From an uncultured Pseudomonadota bacterium (GTDB lineage Bacteria > Pseudomonadota > Gammaproteobacteria > Methylococcales > Methylomonadaceae), in assembly GCA_903889445.1 (NCBI GenBank), contig CAISXF010000080.1, forward strand, positions 38,247-102,246: 64,000 nt of DNA. Reading direction: 5' to 3'. The notes beneath the pieces were generated by a model. It had not been told where the DNA came from. It did not search any database and was given only the letters and a program-made list of their open reading frames with translations. The first letter of the stretch is position 1, and each line of letters begins with the position of its first letter. Below, piece after piece: positions 8,907-18,789 of this stretch. A program made the translations under genes and the position numbers.

Positions 8907-10166
8907 ATGACTCTTAAAAATGCGTTTTACGCTCAATCTGGTGGCGTAACCTCGGTGATTAACGCCAGCGCGTGCGGTTTGATTCAAACAGCGCGGTTAC
9001 ATTCCGACAAAATCGGCACGGTTTACGCGGGTTTAAACGGAATTATTGGCGCGTTAAAAGAAGAGCTTATCGACACAAATTTGGAAAGCGATGCCGATAT
9101 TGCCGCGCTACGTTTTACGCCGGCGGGCGCGTTTGGTTCGTGCCGCTATAAATTGAAAAGTTTAGACGCGAATCGTGCCGAATATGAACGGCTGATTAAC
9201 GTTTTCAAAGCGCACAACATTGGCTATTTTTTTTACAACGGCGGCGGCGATTCGCAAGATACGGCGCACAAAGTGTCACAAATCGGCGAGCAAATGGGTT
9301 ATCCGTTAACCTGCATCGGTATTCCGAAAACCGTCGATAACGATTTGCCTGTAACCGATAATTGCGCGGGATTTGGTTCGGTGGCGAAATACGTTGCCGT
9401 TTCGATGCGCGAAGCCAGTTTTGACGTGGCTTCAATGTGTGCGACTTCGACGAAAGTATTTGTGATGGAAGTCATGGGGCGACACGCCGGTTGGATTGCG
9501 GCGGCGGGGGCGTTGGCGGCAGATGAAAATCACGACATTCCGCTGGTGATTTTGTTCCCCGAAGTGCAATTTGATTCACCGAAATTTTTGGCGGCGGTCG
9601 ATGCAAACGTTAAACAATACGGTTATTGCTGCGTCGTGGTTTCGGAAGGCGTGAAAAATAGCGACGGGCAATTTCTCGCCGAGGCGGGTGGCAAAGATGC
9701 CTTTGGTCACGCGCAATTAGGCGGCGCAGCTCCGGTGATTGCGAATTTAATCAAAGAAAATTTGGGTTACAAATATCATTGGGCGGTGGCGGATTACCTG
9801 CAACGGGCAGCGCGTCACATTGCCTCAAAAACCGATGTTGAACAGGCTTACGCGGTCGGAAAAGCGGCAATTGAATTTGCGTTAGCAGGAAAAAATGCGG
9901 TGATGCCGACGATTATTCGCCTTGCGGACGCGCCTTATCAATGGGAAATCGGCAGTGTGGATTTAAAAGACGTGGCGAATGTCGAAAAAATGATGCCGCC
10001 TGAATTTATCAGCGCAGACGGTTTTGGCATTACGGCGGCGTGTCGCGCGTATTTGCAGCCGTTAATTGAGGGTGAAGATTATCCGCCGTACAAAAAGGGT
10101 TTGCCCGATTACGTTGTGTTGAAAAAATGCTTGGTCGCCAAAAAACTTCCTGAATTTACTGTTTAG
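8907..10166 (+). CDS. pfp: Pyrophosphate-type 6-phosphofructokinase
   Basis: 419 aa. PFK-family motifs are GGVTSVINA at the N-terminus, FFYNGGGDSQDTAHK in place of the GGDGS of ATP enzymes, GIPKTVDNDLP, and EVMGRHAGWIA. The Asp-containing GGGDS loop and overall length fit PPi-dependent enzymes, which reversibly phosphorylate fructose 6-phosphate. They also act on sedoheptulose phosphates in methanotrophs. In type I methanotrophs PPi-PFK serves the ribulose monophosphate cycle, so this gene supports the assignment. A ribosome site (AGGA) lies about 8 bases before the ATG. It converges on the giant repeat gene across a bidirectional terminator. Phosphoryl donor is inferred, not proven. Confidence 0.88.
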   Translation: MTLKNAFYAQSGGVTSVINASACGLIQTARLHSDKIGTVYAGLNGIIGALKEELIDTNLESDADIAALRFTPAGAFGSCRYKLKSLDANRAEYERLINVFKAHNIGYFFYNGGGDSQDTAHKVSQIGEQMGYPLTCIGIPKTVDNDLPVTDNCAGFGSVAKYVAVSMREASFDVASMCATSTKVFVMEVMGRHAGWIAAAGALAADENHDIPLVILFPEVQFDSPKFLAAVDANVKQYGYCCVVVSEGVKNSDGQFLAEAGGKDAFGHAQLGGAAPVIANLIKENLGYKYHWAVADYLQRAARHIASKTDVEQAYAVGKAAIEFALAGKNAVMPTIIRLADAPYQWEIGSVDLKDVANVEKMMPPEFISADGFGITAACRAYLQPLIEGEDYPPYKKGLPDYVVLKKCLVAKKLPEFTV

Positions 10167-10302
10167 AAAAAGTTTGTTTGTAGAAGTTACAAAAACACGT
10201 TTATTTTTAATGACAAAGCGAGAGCTTTGACAGTGTGGAATAACGAGGCGAATTATAGGAATATCCCTGATTCCGCTAATTTAACCGAAAGTGAAAACCG
10301 TA

Positions 10303-10337
10303 AAAAAAGACGACGTGTTGAATCACGTCGCCTTTTT
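10303..10337. terminator. Bidirectional terminator between pfp and the giant repeat gene
   Basis: A hairpin with core CGACGTG / CACGTCG and a 6-base loop is flanked by A7 on one side and T5 on the other. It can therefore stop transcripts from both converging genes, about 50 bases past the giant gene's stop and 140 past pfp. Confidence 0.75.
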
Positions 10338-10385
10338 CGCACTGTAAAAACGGATGAGTTATCTCATTTTTGACAGCAATTCCGA

Positions 10386-13300
10386 TTAGACAATATCAGT
10401 AACGATAATTTCAGACAAATCAGTACCAACCAATTGAATGACATCGGTGTAGCCGGCACCGTCTTCGTCATGCACCAAGTAAGAAACACCACTGACCAAA
10501 CCGATGTAATACAAATCCGTGCCATCTAACGCCGAATCAGCCGCCGATAACATGGTTGATAAGGTATAACTCGACGTACTGTCTTCGTAATAATTCCCCG
10601 TTGCTCCATCGACCACGCTAATAGCAGCAGACCCCGTTCCCGTTTCTGCTAAGTCGGTTAGATTACCTACCGCTGCAGCTGTAAATATAACCACCGCACT
10701 TGAAGCCGTTCCCGAAACGTAAGTAGAAGTCATGCTTCCCGAAACGATGTCCGTTGGTGCTCCGCCAGCCAATATACTTTCAAAAAGATCCGCCACTTCT
10801 GTTGCCGCTAAACCACCACTTGGTGCGGTCACGGTAATGCCTTCTAAAATCACCGTTTGACCAGAAGTAAGCGCACTAAATGCTACCGAAGCTATTTCAG
10901 TAACTTGTGTTACGCCTTGCGTACCAACGCTAACAGACGCAATACCATTCCCCGTATCGGTCAAATCACTTTGAGCGCCCGTTGCAGCCGCTGTGAAAAT
11001 GACGGCATTAGAAGATTGTGCGCCTGAAGCATAAATCGAACTCATACTACCTGAAACGATGTTCGTTGGTGTTCCACCAGCCAATATACTTTCAAAGCGA
11101 TCCGCCACTTCGGCTGCCGTTAAACCACCGCTTGGCGCAGTCACTGTAACACCTTCTAAAATAACGGTTTGACCAGAGGTTAATGGGCTAAATCCAACAG
11201 ATGCGGTTTCAGCAGTACCGGCGGAGCCATCAGTTGTAGTAATAGTCGGCGCAACACCAGTCGTACCTGATGAGTTTATTGTCGCAGTCAAATCAGAAAC
11301 GTTAGAACTAGTGGTCGCACTAGTAAATACGACAGTCCCTGAGTTATTTGTTCCCATTGTCCAGCTTGCTGATAACGAACCACTGCGTACAAGTCCTGTT
11401 ATTGTCGAGCCTGTTAGAACATCGCCAATTTGTGTTGCCGTAAATGCAGAACTACCATCGGACGTAATGGTATAACCTGCAATAGTTATGTCACCTGTGG
11501 CAGCTGAACTGAAATCAGCAAAAGCAACACTTGCAGATTCGGTATTTGCTGCTGTTCCGTTCGCAGAGGTAATAGTAGCCGAGGCGGCGGTTCCCGTTTC
11601 GGTTAAATCAGTTTGGTCGCCGACACCTTGATATGTAAATACAACTGCACCGGCCGTCGCGGCACCTGTCGCCCAGTTCGCACTTAAACGTCCTGATGCA
11701 ATATCAGCGGGCGTTACACCTGCTGCATTGCTGTCAAATATACCCGCGACGGTCGCGGCGAACAATCCGGCACTACTCGCTGCGGGTACTGCAACCGTAA
11801 TGCCGTTGAAAGTAAGACTTTGTCCCGCCGTCATCGCTTCAAAAGTGACCGTCGCTATTTCAGCAACGCCCACAAATCCTTCTGTAACTGTAACCGTCGC
11901 AGTTCCGGCGGTTCCTGTATTGGCTACATTACTGGCATCGGGGGTAAAAGCTGTGCCGTATGTGAAAACGACTGTGTTTGTCGATGCGGTAGCTGTGGAG
12001 TAATCTGCACTCATCGTTCCCGTAGCAACATCTGTCGATGCGGCACTAATCGCATTACCATCATAAATACCTGCGACGGTTGCCGCAGACAACCCCGCAC
12101 CACTAGCGGGGGCGGTGACGGTAATACCGTTTAAAATCATGGTTTGCGTGGCAGTTAATGCACTGAAAGTGACGGTCGCCACTTCTACTGCTGCCGCGAC
12201 ACCTGCACTGCCACCTAATTCGATGGTATCTGCGGCGGTTGTAAAGTCAGCAATAATGTCCGTCACAGCACCGGCAGTTGTATCAATATCGGTGGTTGCG
12301 AAGGTCAATATGTCATTACCATCGCCACTCGTAATTGAATCGATACCCGCGCCTCCCGTGATGGAATCAATGCCCGAACCAGCAGTGATGGAATCATCAC
12401 CCGACCCACCCGATAAACTATCGGCACCGGTGCTTCCCGTGATGGAATCAGACGCGCCACCCCCTGTAATCGTTGCTGCCGTGGTGGTTGTTAAGGTTTG
12501 TACGGACGTATTTGTTGTCGCGGGCGCACCGTTTATGGTTTCAACATTGGTAAATGTTGCGGTGTTACTCGCGTCGGGCAGCGTAACGGTATCATTGCCA
12601 GCACCACTGTCTACCGTTACAGCAGTTAATGGAGCCGCGACCAAGAAAGTAATGGCATCAACGCCCGTGCTACCGGTTATGGAAGCGGTCGCATCTAAAA
12701 TGCTAACTGTGTTGCCAACGCCGTTTAAGTAAATCACATCCGCCCCCGCAAGACCGGTAATCGTTGTTGCCGTGAGTATAGAAGTAAAAGTAAGCGTATC
12801 AATACCTGTTCCGCCCGTGACTGAAATGCCATCGGTATCTGAAATAGTAATGACATTTGCAGCGGCACTAGCACCTGTTACTGTGTCAGCCCCCGTACCA
12901 CCTGTGATGGTTGCAGAGGTGACAGCTGATGATCCAAACGTGAATGTGTCAGCACTTGCACCACCACTAGCACTATCTGCTGTACCGAGATTAGCGAAAA
13001 CATCCGCACCTGCACCACCGGTGAGAGTATCTGCCGCTGAACCACCCGTAATGCTCACGGTACCGTTTGACACTAGCGTAGCAGCTAAGTTCAACGCGGT
13101 TGCACTGCTATCGTACATCGTCACTTTCAACACGCCGGCGGAACTATAAATACCGCTAAATGAATCAGCACCATAACCGAAATCCGTAACCGTATTTATT
13201 CCGGTATCGGTAGGTGTAATCACAAACACGTCGCTGTCTGCGCCGCCGGTAAGGTTATCCGCCCCTAAACCACCCACAAGCGTATCGTCGCCAGAACCGC

Positions 13301-15455
13301 CTGTTAATGTATCGGCAACGGCTGTACCCACAATGCTGTCCGCACCAGCTGAACCAATAATAATTTGACCATTTGCACCAAATCCGGTAATCGTGAAGCC
13401 ATCGGTTTGTGCGGTTAAATCTACCGTCAATGCAGTAGACGAGGTAACAGTGATTTTTTCAATGTTCGTAATCAGTGAGTCAGTCGAACTCGAAAATGCC
13501 GACGTAATTGCCAACGTATCCGCTGAACCGTCGCCCCCGTCGAGAGTATCCGTAGTTAAATTGAAGGCGATGGTATCGTTACCGGATCCGCCATAAATGC
13601 TGTCTGCTGCTGTCCCGCCGCCGTTAATGACATCCGCACCAGAACTGCCGGTGATAGTTTCAGCGGTTGTTGTTCCTGCCACGGTATCTGAAGTTTCGAT
13701 ACCTCCCGTTGCAGTTGATGTACTTTCAATCGTTGCAAATTTTTTATTGAGCCACGCTTTGGCATCGCCAGAAAAATTGCTGACTTGCACAGGTGAAAAC
13801 GATTCCAATTGGTTTCCATTAGCGGTTGATAATGCCGCCAATTGTGCCGCCGTAATACCTGACACGGCTGCTGTTGCTGATAAATCAGCAATAACCGTTT
13901 TGTTGATTGCTTTCAATACCGAGGGTTTAATGGTTTCGATTTGACTGGCAGTCAATCCTAATAACGCTCCCCCTGCGGACACAAAACTAGCGATTTGTGC
14001 CGAAGTAAAATTAGCGGTGTGATCTGAACTCAATGCCGCAACGTCAGCCGAAGAAAAATCTTTAAAGTTCAAATTTTTAATAACGACAGGATCTAATGCT
14101 GCCGTTGCCGTCGTATTCAAGCTGGTCACTTGAGTCGATGTTAATTTTAATACTTGAGCGGGTGACAATGCCGCCGCCTGATCCGCGCCAAATTGAGACA
14201 ACTGATTGACACTCAATTTGCTAGCTTGAGCGGTAGAGAATGCGCTAATTTGTTCCGCCGACATTGACGCAAATGCTGTCGATGCCAACGAACTAATCGT
14301 TGCTGACGAAAGTGCTTTGATGGCTAACGGCTTTAACGCCAGTATGTCTTCGGATTCGATTGCCGCAACTTGTGTTGCCGTTAATACCTTCGTTTGAAGA
14401 GAAGTTAATGCCCCGATTTGTTCAGCCGTTAATGCTGCAATTTGAGCAGATGCCGTTAATCCGGTAATGCCTTTGGAAGAAATAGCCGAAATTGCGGAAG
14501 TTTCAATCGCCGCCAACGCAGTCGTTGTTAACGCCGCTACCTGTGCAGCAGATAGTGATGCCATCGCTGTCGATGATAGTAATGTCGCAATGTCGGAGCC
14601 AATTGCCGCAATGGATGCAGTTGGCAACGTAGCAATCTGAGCAGGTTTTAACGCCGAAAATTCCTCACCGGTTAGGTTAAGGATGTTTAAACCGACAATG
14701 TTGGCTTTATTAAATCCCGCCATTGCAGGCAAACTCAACGCCGCCACGTCATCTGCTTCCAATGAAGCCACTTTTACAGCAGTTAATTTGCTAATTTGTG
14801 CTGAAGTAATCGCTCCCATTTGTTCAGTGGTCAAGGCTTGCAACTGTGCCGTGGTCAAAACACTAAACATTGATGAAGGAATATTCGCGATAAATTTCAC
14901 ATCCAAACCAGGAATGGCTTCAATGGGTAATGCCGTTAATGATTTAAACGCACTTGCTTGAGAAGGTATTAATGCGCTTGCTTGTTCAACAGTTAGACCA
15001 GCTAATTGTACAGAACCTAATGTGTTAATTTGGGCTGGGGTTAATTTTGCAATTTGATCAGAGGTCAGTTGACTAAAAACAACAGAACTCAAGTCTTTAA
15101 CGTGCAACGCAGTCAAAGCACTATTCGTTAAAACGCCAGTATGCTCGGCATCTAAACCTGCCAATTGGTTTTTGTTTAACGTGCTTACTTGAGTGGAGGT
15201 TAATGCGGCAAACTGATCAAGGGTTAAATTTGCGACTTGATTGGTCGTCAAACTCGCAACCGGTATACCGGCAATTGCTTTAGTAGGAATTGCAGCAAAC
15301 ACACTGGAATCAATGTATTTCAATTGATCTTTAATTGCGACGACTGTTTTGTCGTTTAACATTGCGACTTGTTCAATAGTAAGTAATTGTACTTGAGCTT
15401 TATTTAACGTTGCTAAATCCGCTGCGGACAATTTTGCAAATTCTGCCGCACTCAT
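10386..15455 (-). CDS. Giant octapeptide-repeat and RTX protein, predicted type I secreted
   Basis: 1689 aa as read from ATG 15455, rich in A, T, S, G, with almost no Cys. Residues 1 to about 560 are dozens of degenerate octads of the form L-T-x-x-Q-(I/V/L)-x-x (LTSDQIAK, LTPAQINT). About 580-1080 is an RTX-like region with GG-x-G-x-D units (GGSGNDTIAF, GGLGADNLTGG). About 1083-1620 holds five tandem modules of roughly 105 aa, each starting like E-x-A-(T/S)-V-(T/A)-F and containing a GITV-type segment. A short tail ends in LSEIIVTDIV. I recognise no enzyme domain; a surface or matrix protein is inferred. The first good ribosome site serves an ATG at 15508 that is out of frame because of an 8-bp duplication (see separate entry), so 15455 may be a fallback start. 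Confidence 0.75.
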   Translation of the reverse strand: MSAAEFAKLSAADLATLNKAQVQLLTIEQVAMLNDKTVVAIKDQLKYIDSSVFAAIPTKAIAGIPVASLTTNQVANLTLDQFAALTSTQVSTLNKNQLAGLDAEHTGVLTNSALTALHVKDLSSVVFSQLTSDQIAKLTPAQINTLGSVQLAGLTVEQASALIPSQASAFKSLTALPIEAIPGLDVKFIANIPSSMFSVLTTAQLQALTTEQMGAITSAQISKLTAVKVASLEADDVAALSLPAMAGFNKANIVGLNILNLTGEEFSALKPAQIATLPTASIAAIGSDIATLLSSTAMASLSAAQVAALTTTALAAIETSAISAISSKGITGLTASAQIAALTAEQIGALTSLQTKVLTATQVAAIESEDILALKPLAIKALSSATISSLASTAFASMSAEQISAFSTAQASKLSVNQLSQFGADQAAALSPAQVLKLTSTQVTSLNTTATAALDPVVIKNLNFKDFSSADVAALSSDHTANFTSAQIASFVSAGGALLGLTASQIETIKPSVLKAINKTVIADLSATAAVSGITAAQLAALSTANGNQLESFSPVQVSNFSGDAKAWLNKKFATIESTSTATGGIETSDTVAGTTTAETITGSSGADVINGGGTAADSIYGGSGNDTIAFNLTTDTLDGGDGSADTLAITSAFSSSTDSLITNIEKITVTSSTALTVDLTAQTDGFTITGFGANGQIIIGSAGADSIVGTAVADTLTGGSGDDTLVGGLGADNLTGGADSDVFVITPTDTGINTVTDFGYGADSFSGIYSSAGVLKVTMYDSSATALNLAATLVSNGTVSITGGSAADTLTGGAGADVFANLGTADSASGGASADTFTFGSSAVTSATITGGTGADTVTGASAAANVITISDTDGISVTGGTGIDTLTFTSILTATTITGLAGADVIYLNGVGNTVSILDATASITGSTGVDAITFLVAAPLTAVTVDSGAGNDTVTLPDASNTATFTNVETINGAPATTNTSVQTLTTTTAATITGGGASDSITGSTGADSLSGGSGDDSITAGSGIDSITGGAGIDSITSGDGNDILTFATTDIDTTAGAVTDIIADFTTAADTIELGGSAGVAAAVEVATVTFSALTATQTMILNGITVTAPASGAGLSAATVAGIYDGNAISAASTDVATGTMSADYSTATASTNTVVFTYGTAFTPDASNVANTGTAGTATVTVTEGFVGVAEIATVTFEAMTAGQSLTFNGITVAVPAASSAGLFAATVAGIFDSNAAGVTPADIASGRLSANWATGAATAGAVVFTYQGVGDQTDLTETGTAASATITSANGTAANTESASVAFADFSSAATGDITIAGYTITSDGSSAFTATQIGDVLTGSTITGLVRSGSLSASWTMGTNNSGTVVFTSATTSSNVSDLTATINSSGTTGVAPTITTTDGSAGTAETASVGFSPLTSGQTVILEGVTVTAPSGGLTAAEVADRFESILAGGTPTNIVSGSMSSIYASGAQSSNAVIFTAAATGAQSDLTDTGNGIASVSVGTQGVTQVTEIASVAFSALTSGQTVILEGITVTAPSGGLAATEVADLFESILAGGAPTDIVSGSMTSTYVSGTASSAVVIFTAAAVGNLTDLAETGTGSAAISVVDGATGNYYEDSTSSYTLSTMLSAADSALDGTDLYYIGLVSGVSYLVHDEDGAGYTDVIQLVGTDLSEIIVTDIV

Positions 15456-15508
15456 CGTAACGATGTAACGATGTTAGTGACAGAACTAAATTTTGGTGCT
15501 GTAGCCAT
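15452..15508 (-). other. Disrupted 5' end of the giant gene: short leader ORF ending in a TGA that overlaps the next ATG
   Basis: The ATG at 15508 has a good ribosome site (GAGGAT, 7 nt upstream) but encodes only MATAPKFSSVTNIVTSLR before a TGA. That TGA overlaps the ATG at 15455 (ATGA). The octamer GTAACGAT is present twice in tandem on the plus strand (15457-15464 and 15465-15472). Removing one copy joins MATAPKFSSVTNIVT directly to MSAAEFAKLSAAD in one frame. What is seen is a +8 shift at the native start. Whether it silences the gene or is bypassed by ATGA coupling is unknown. Confidence 0.75.
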
Positions 15509-15674
15509 TTTTACATCCTCAGATAGAAAAAATTAAGTGGGTTCGTAATTGAGCCAGTTTGTACCGACTTTTTCCGCCCAACTGCACTTATCGGCTGACA
15601 CCAGATTTTTTGAAATAGCCCGCCGTCAGATTTAAGGCAATCATGCACTGACGTTATTGAGATTAGCTTGCGGA

Positions 15675-15702
15675 TTGTGAGAGGATTTCAATCGCGTACA
15701 AT
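15675..15702 (+). promoter_or_regulatory. Candidate sigma-70 promoter of sucA
   Basis: TTGTGA and TACAAT are separated by 16 bases and lie about 35 bases before the sucA start codon. Position and spacing are reasonable; the -35 is weak. Confidence 0.4.
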
Positions 15703-15737
15703 AGCGACATTCCAATTACTTTCAAACAGATTATTTC

Positions 15738-18548
15738 ATGAGCGATTTACGGACATTTTTTCAGGATTCGTCGAGTTTTTACGGCAGCAACGCCAGTTTT
15801 ATCGAGGAGCTTTACGAGCAGTTTTTGGACAATCCCGAATCGATTGAACCCAGTTGGCAAACACAATTTCGGGAATTACATCGCGCGGCGGACTATGAAA
15901 TTGCTCACAGCCCGATTGTCGAGCGATTCGCGCAACTCGCGCAGAAATCACAAGGTCGTCTTGCCAAACTGCAAGGTTTTACCGAAGAAAGCGTTAAAAA
16001 ACAATCTGCGGTGGCGCGGCTAATCAATCATTATCGGGTGCGCGGTCATCAAATTGCGCGAAATAATCCGCTAGGTAAAAATCCCATCGTGCCACCCGAT
16101 TTAGATCCGAATTATTACGGCTTATCGGTGTTGGATATGGATACGTTGTTTGATACCGGTACGCTTCAAAGCGGTAAATATCTACCGTTGCGCGATATTA
16201 TTGCCAATTTAGAACAGATTTATTGCGGTAGTATTGGCGCGGAATTTATGCACATTGTCGATACGCCCACACGCCGCTGGATTATTAACCGATTGGAAGG
16301 CAAAGAGGGCGCGTTAAAAGAACAACAGTTACCCGACGAAAAAAAACGTTGGACGTTAAAACAACTCATCGCAGCCGAGGGTATCGAAAACCATTTACAC
16401 GCCAAATTTGTCGGGCAAAAACGCTTTTCACTGGAAGGCGGCGAATCATTGATTCCGATTTTAGACGAATTGATTCAAGGTTTAGGCGAGAAAGACGCGA
16501 AAGAAATTGTAATCGGCATGGCGCATCGTGGACGCTTAAACGTGTTGGTGAATATCTTTGGCAAAAATCCCAACGTGTTATTCAATGAATTCGCTGGCAC
16601 CTCCCCGCTGTTAGAAGGCATGAGCAGCGGCGACGTAAAATATCACATGGGTTTTTCGTCGGATGTTGAAACGGCGGGCGGCAACGTGCATATTACCTTA
16701 GCGTTCAATCCGTCGCATTTAGAAATAATCAATCCGGTGGTAGAAGGTTCGGTCAGAGCGCGACAAGATCGCGCGGGAAAAAATGGCATCAATCGCGTGA
16801 TTCCGGTATTGATTCACGGCGACGCAGCGTTTTCAGGGCAAGGGATTATTATGGAAACGCTGAATATGTCACAAACTCGCGCGTTTTATACCGGCGGCAC
16901 GGTGCATATTGTCATCAATAATCAAATTGGTTTTACCACCAGTCATTGCGGCGACGCACGTTCGACGCTGTATTGCACTGATGTGGCGAGCATGATTCAA
17001 GCTCCTGTTTTTCATGTCAATGGCGACGATCCCGAAGCGGTACTATTTGTGACGCAATTGGCGTTGGATTTTCGCATGACGTTTAATCGCGATGTGGTGA
17101 TTGATTTGATTTGTTATCGTCGATGGGGACATAACGAAGCGGATGAACCCGCGATGACGCAACCGTTGATGTATAAAAAAATTCGCGCCCGTCAAACCGC
17201 CCGCGAATTGTACGCGCAACAATTGATTCACGAAGGCGTGATTGACGCGCCACAAGTCATCGCATGGATTGACGACTATCAACGCCGTTTAGCCGCCGGT
17301 GAAATCGTGTCGCGTCCGGTGTTGAAATTGAAGTATTCCTACAGCGCACAATGGCAACCTTTTTTAAATACACCGTGGACAACGCCTTGTGAAACCGGCG
17401 TAAGACTCGACACATTGCGTTATTGTTGTGAACGCTTGTTGAAATTCCCCGTAGATTTTGAATTGCATCCGCGTGTGGCAAAAGTGATGGAAACGCGCCG
17501 CGAAATGATGGCGGGTCATGTGCCGTTGGATTGGGGATTTGCTGAAAATATGGCGTATGCGACGTTGCTGTTAGAAAAATTCAACGTGCGATTAACGGGG
17601 CAAGATGTCGGGCGCGGAACGTTTGTGCATCGTCATGCTATTTTGCACAATCAACATGAAAATCGTCATTACACGCCGCTCAAATATCTGCACAAAGAAC
17701 AAGGCAACGCGCAGATTTATGATTCGTTGTTGTCGGAAGCCGGCGTGTTGGGTTTTGAGTACGGTTACAGCACCACGATTCCGAATACCTTGGTGATTTG
17801 GGAAGCGCAATTTGGCGATTTTGCCAACGGCGCACAGGTTTTAATCGATCAATTTATCAGTTCGGGCGAAACGAAATGGGGGCGAATGTGTGGGCTGGTC
17901 ATGTTGTTGCCACATGGTTTTGAAGGTCAAGGCCCAGAACATTCGTCAGCGCGTTTGGAACGGTATTTACAACTTTGCGCCGAACAAAATATCCAAGTTT
18001 GCAATCCGACCACGCCCGCACAAATTTTTCATTTATTGCGTCGGCAAATGGTGCGTAGTTATCGCAAACCGCTGATTATCATGAGTCCAAAAAGTTTGTT
18101 GCGCCATAAATTAGCGGTTTCGACGCTGGACGATTTGACGCACGGGCAATTTCACCCCATTTTAGGCGAAACTGAACTCGATGACGAAAACGTGACGCGC
18201 CTCGTTTTTTGTGCAGGAAAAGTCTATTACGATTTGTTAGAAGCACGCCGTGAAGCAGCTTTAAAACAGGTTGCGTTGGCGCGAATTGAACAACTTTATC
18301 CCTTTCCTGAAGAGTTATTCAAAGCCGAAGTGGCGCGTTATCCAAATTTAACAGAATTTGTCTGGTGTCAGGAAGAACCCAAAAATCAAGGCGCATGGTA
18401 CAACTCGAATCACCATTTTGTCGATAGTTTGCCCGCGCATATTTCAGTGGTTTACGCCGGACGGGAAGCGTCTGCCGCGCCAGCGGTGGGAAATTTTCGG
18501 GTGCATTTAGAACAACAAAAAGCGGTGGTGCAATCAGCGTTATTTTAG
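15738..18548 (+). CDS. sucA: 2-oxoglutarate dehydrogenase E1 component
   Basis: 936 aa, full length. The N-terminal E1 segment is SDLRTFFQDSSSFYGSNASFIEELYEQF. The thiamine-diphosphate region includes IGMAHRGRLNVL, and HGDAAFSGQGI holds the cofactor-binding GDAAF. Further motifs are NNQIGFTTS and the C-terminal LPHGFEGQGPEHSSARLERYLQL. It decarboxylates 2-oxoglutarate and passes the succinyl group to E2. Unusually, no sucB or lpd follows: downstream is a microsatellite and a diguanylate cyclase gene. E2 and E3 must be encoded elsewhere if the complex works. Type I methanotrophs were long thought to lack this activity, but a complete E1 frame is present here. Confidence 0.95.
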   Translation: MSDLRTFFQDSSSFYGSNASFIEELYEQFLDNPESIEPSWQTQFRELHRAADYEIAHSPIVERFAQLAQKSQGRLAKLQGFTEESVKKQSAVARLINHYRVRGHQIARNNPLGKNPIVPPDLDPNYYGLSVLDMDTLFDTGTLQSGKYLPLRDIIANLEQIYCGSIGAEFMHIVDTPTRRWIINRLEGKEGALKEQQLPDEKKRWTLKQLIAAEGIENHLHAKFVGQKRFSLEGGESLIPILDELIQGLGEKDAKEIVIGMAHRGRLNVLVNIFGKNPNVLFNEFAGTSPLLEGMSSGDVKYHMGFSSDVETAGGNVHITLAFNPSHLEIINPVVEGSVRARQDRAGKNGINRVIPVLIHGDAAFSGQGIIMETLNMSQTRAFYTGGTVHIVINNQIGFTTSHCGDARSTLYCTDVASMIQAPVFHVNGDDPEAVLFVTQLALDFRMTFNRDVVIDLICYRRWGHNEADEPAMTQPLMYKKIRARQTARELYAQQLIHEGVIDAPQVIAWIDDYQRRLAAGEIVSRPVLKLKYSYSAQWQPFLNTPWTTPCETGVRLDTLRYCCERLLKFPVDFELHPRVAKVMETRREMMAGHVPLDWGFAENMAYATLLLEKFNVRLTGQDVGRGTFVHRHAILHNQHENRHYTPLKYLHKEQGNAQIYDSLLSEAGVLGFEYGYSTTIPNTLVIWEAQFGDFANGAQVLIDQFISSGETKWGRMCGLVMLLPHGFEGQGPEHSSARLERYLQLCAEQNIQVCNPTTPAQIFHLLRRQMVRSYRKPLIIMSPKSLLRHKLAVSTLDDLTHGQFHPILGETELDDENVTRLVFCAGKVYYDLLEARREAALKQVALARIEQLYPFPEELFKAEVARYPNLTEFVWCQEEPKNQGAWYNSNHHFVDSLPAHISVVYAGREASAAPAVGNFRVHLEQQKAVVQSALF

Positions 18549-18616
18549 AGAAATAGGCTCAGTGACATTTAATCGCCCATTCACAATGGATTTAAAGTAG
18601 TAAAAATGATGATTCT

Positions 18617-18663
<47 letters not shown>

Positions 18664-18789
18664 AAAATTATGTTGCCGTTTTAAGCTGTGTCAAACTTTT
18701 TTTGTCGATAACCTGCGACGGCGTAAGCACGAGCGGGTTTTTGCTTTTAACAAATTTTCCACCAGAACAAACAAAAGGATAAAGAAATA

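Noticed and set aside
11728..13149. Long plus-strand open frames (up to 205 codons) opposite the giant gene
   Set aside because: They are rich in P, V and A with no domain or ribosome site, and exist only because the A/T/S/G-rich repeat protein on the other strand avoids stops in the antisense frames.
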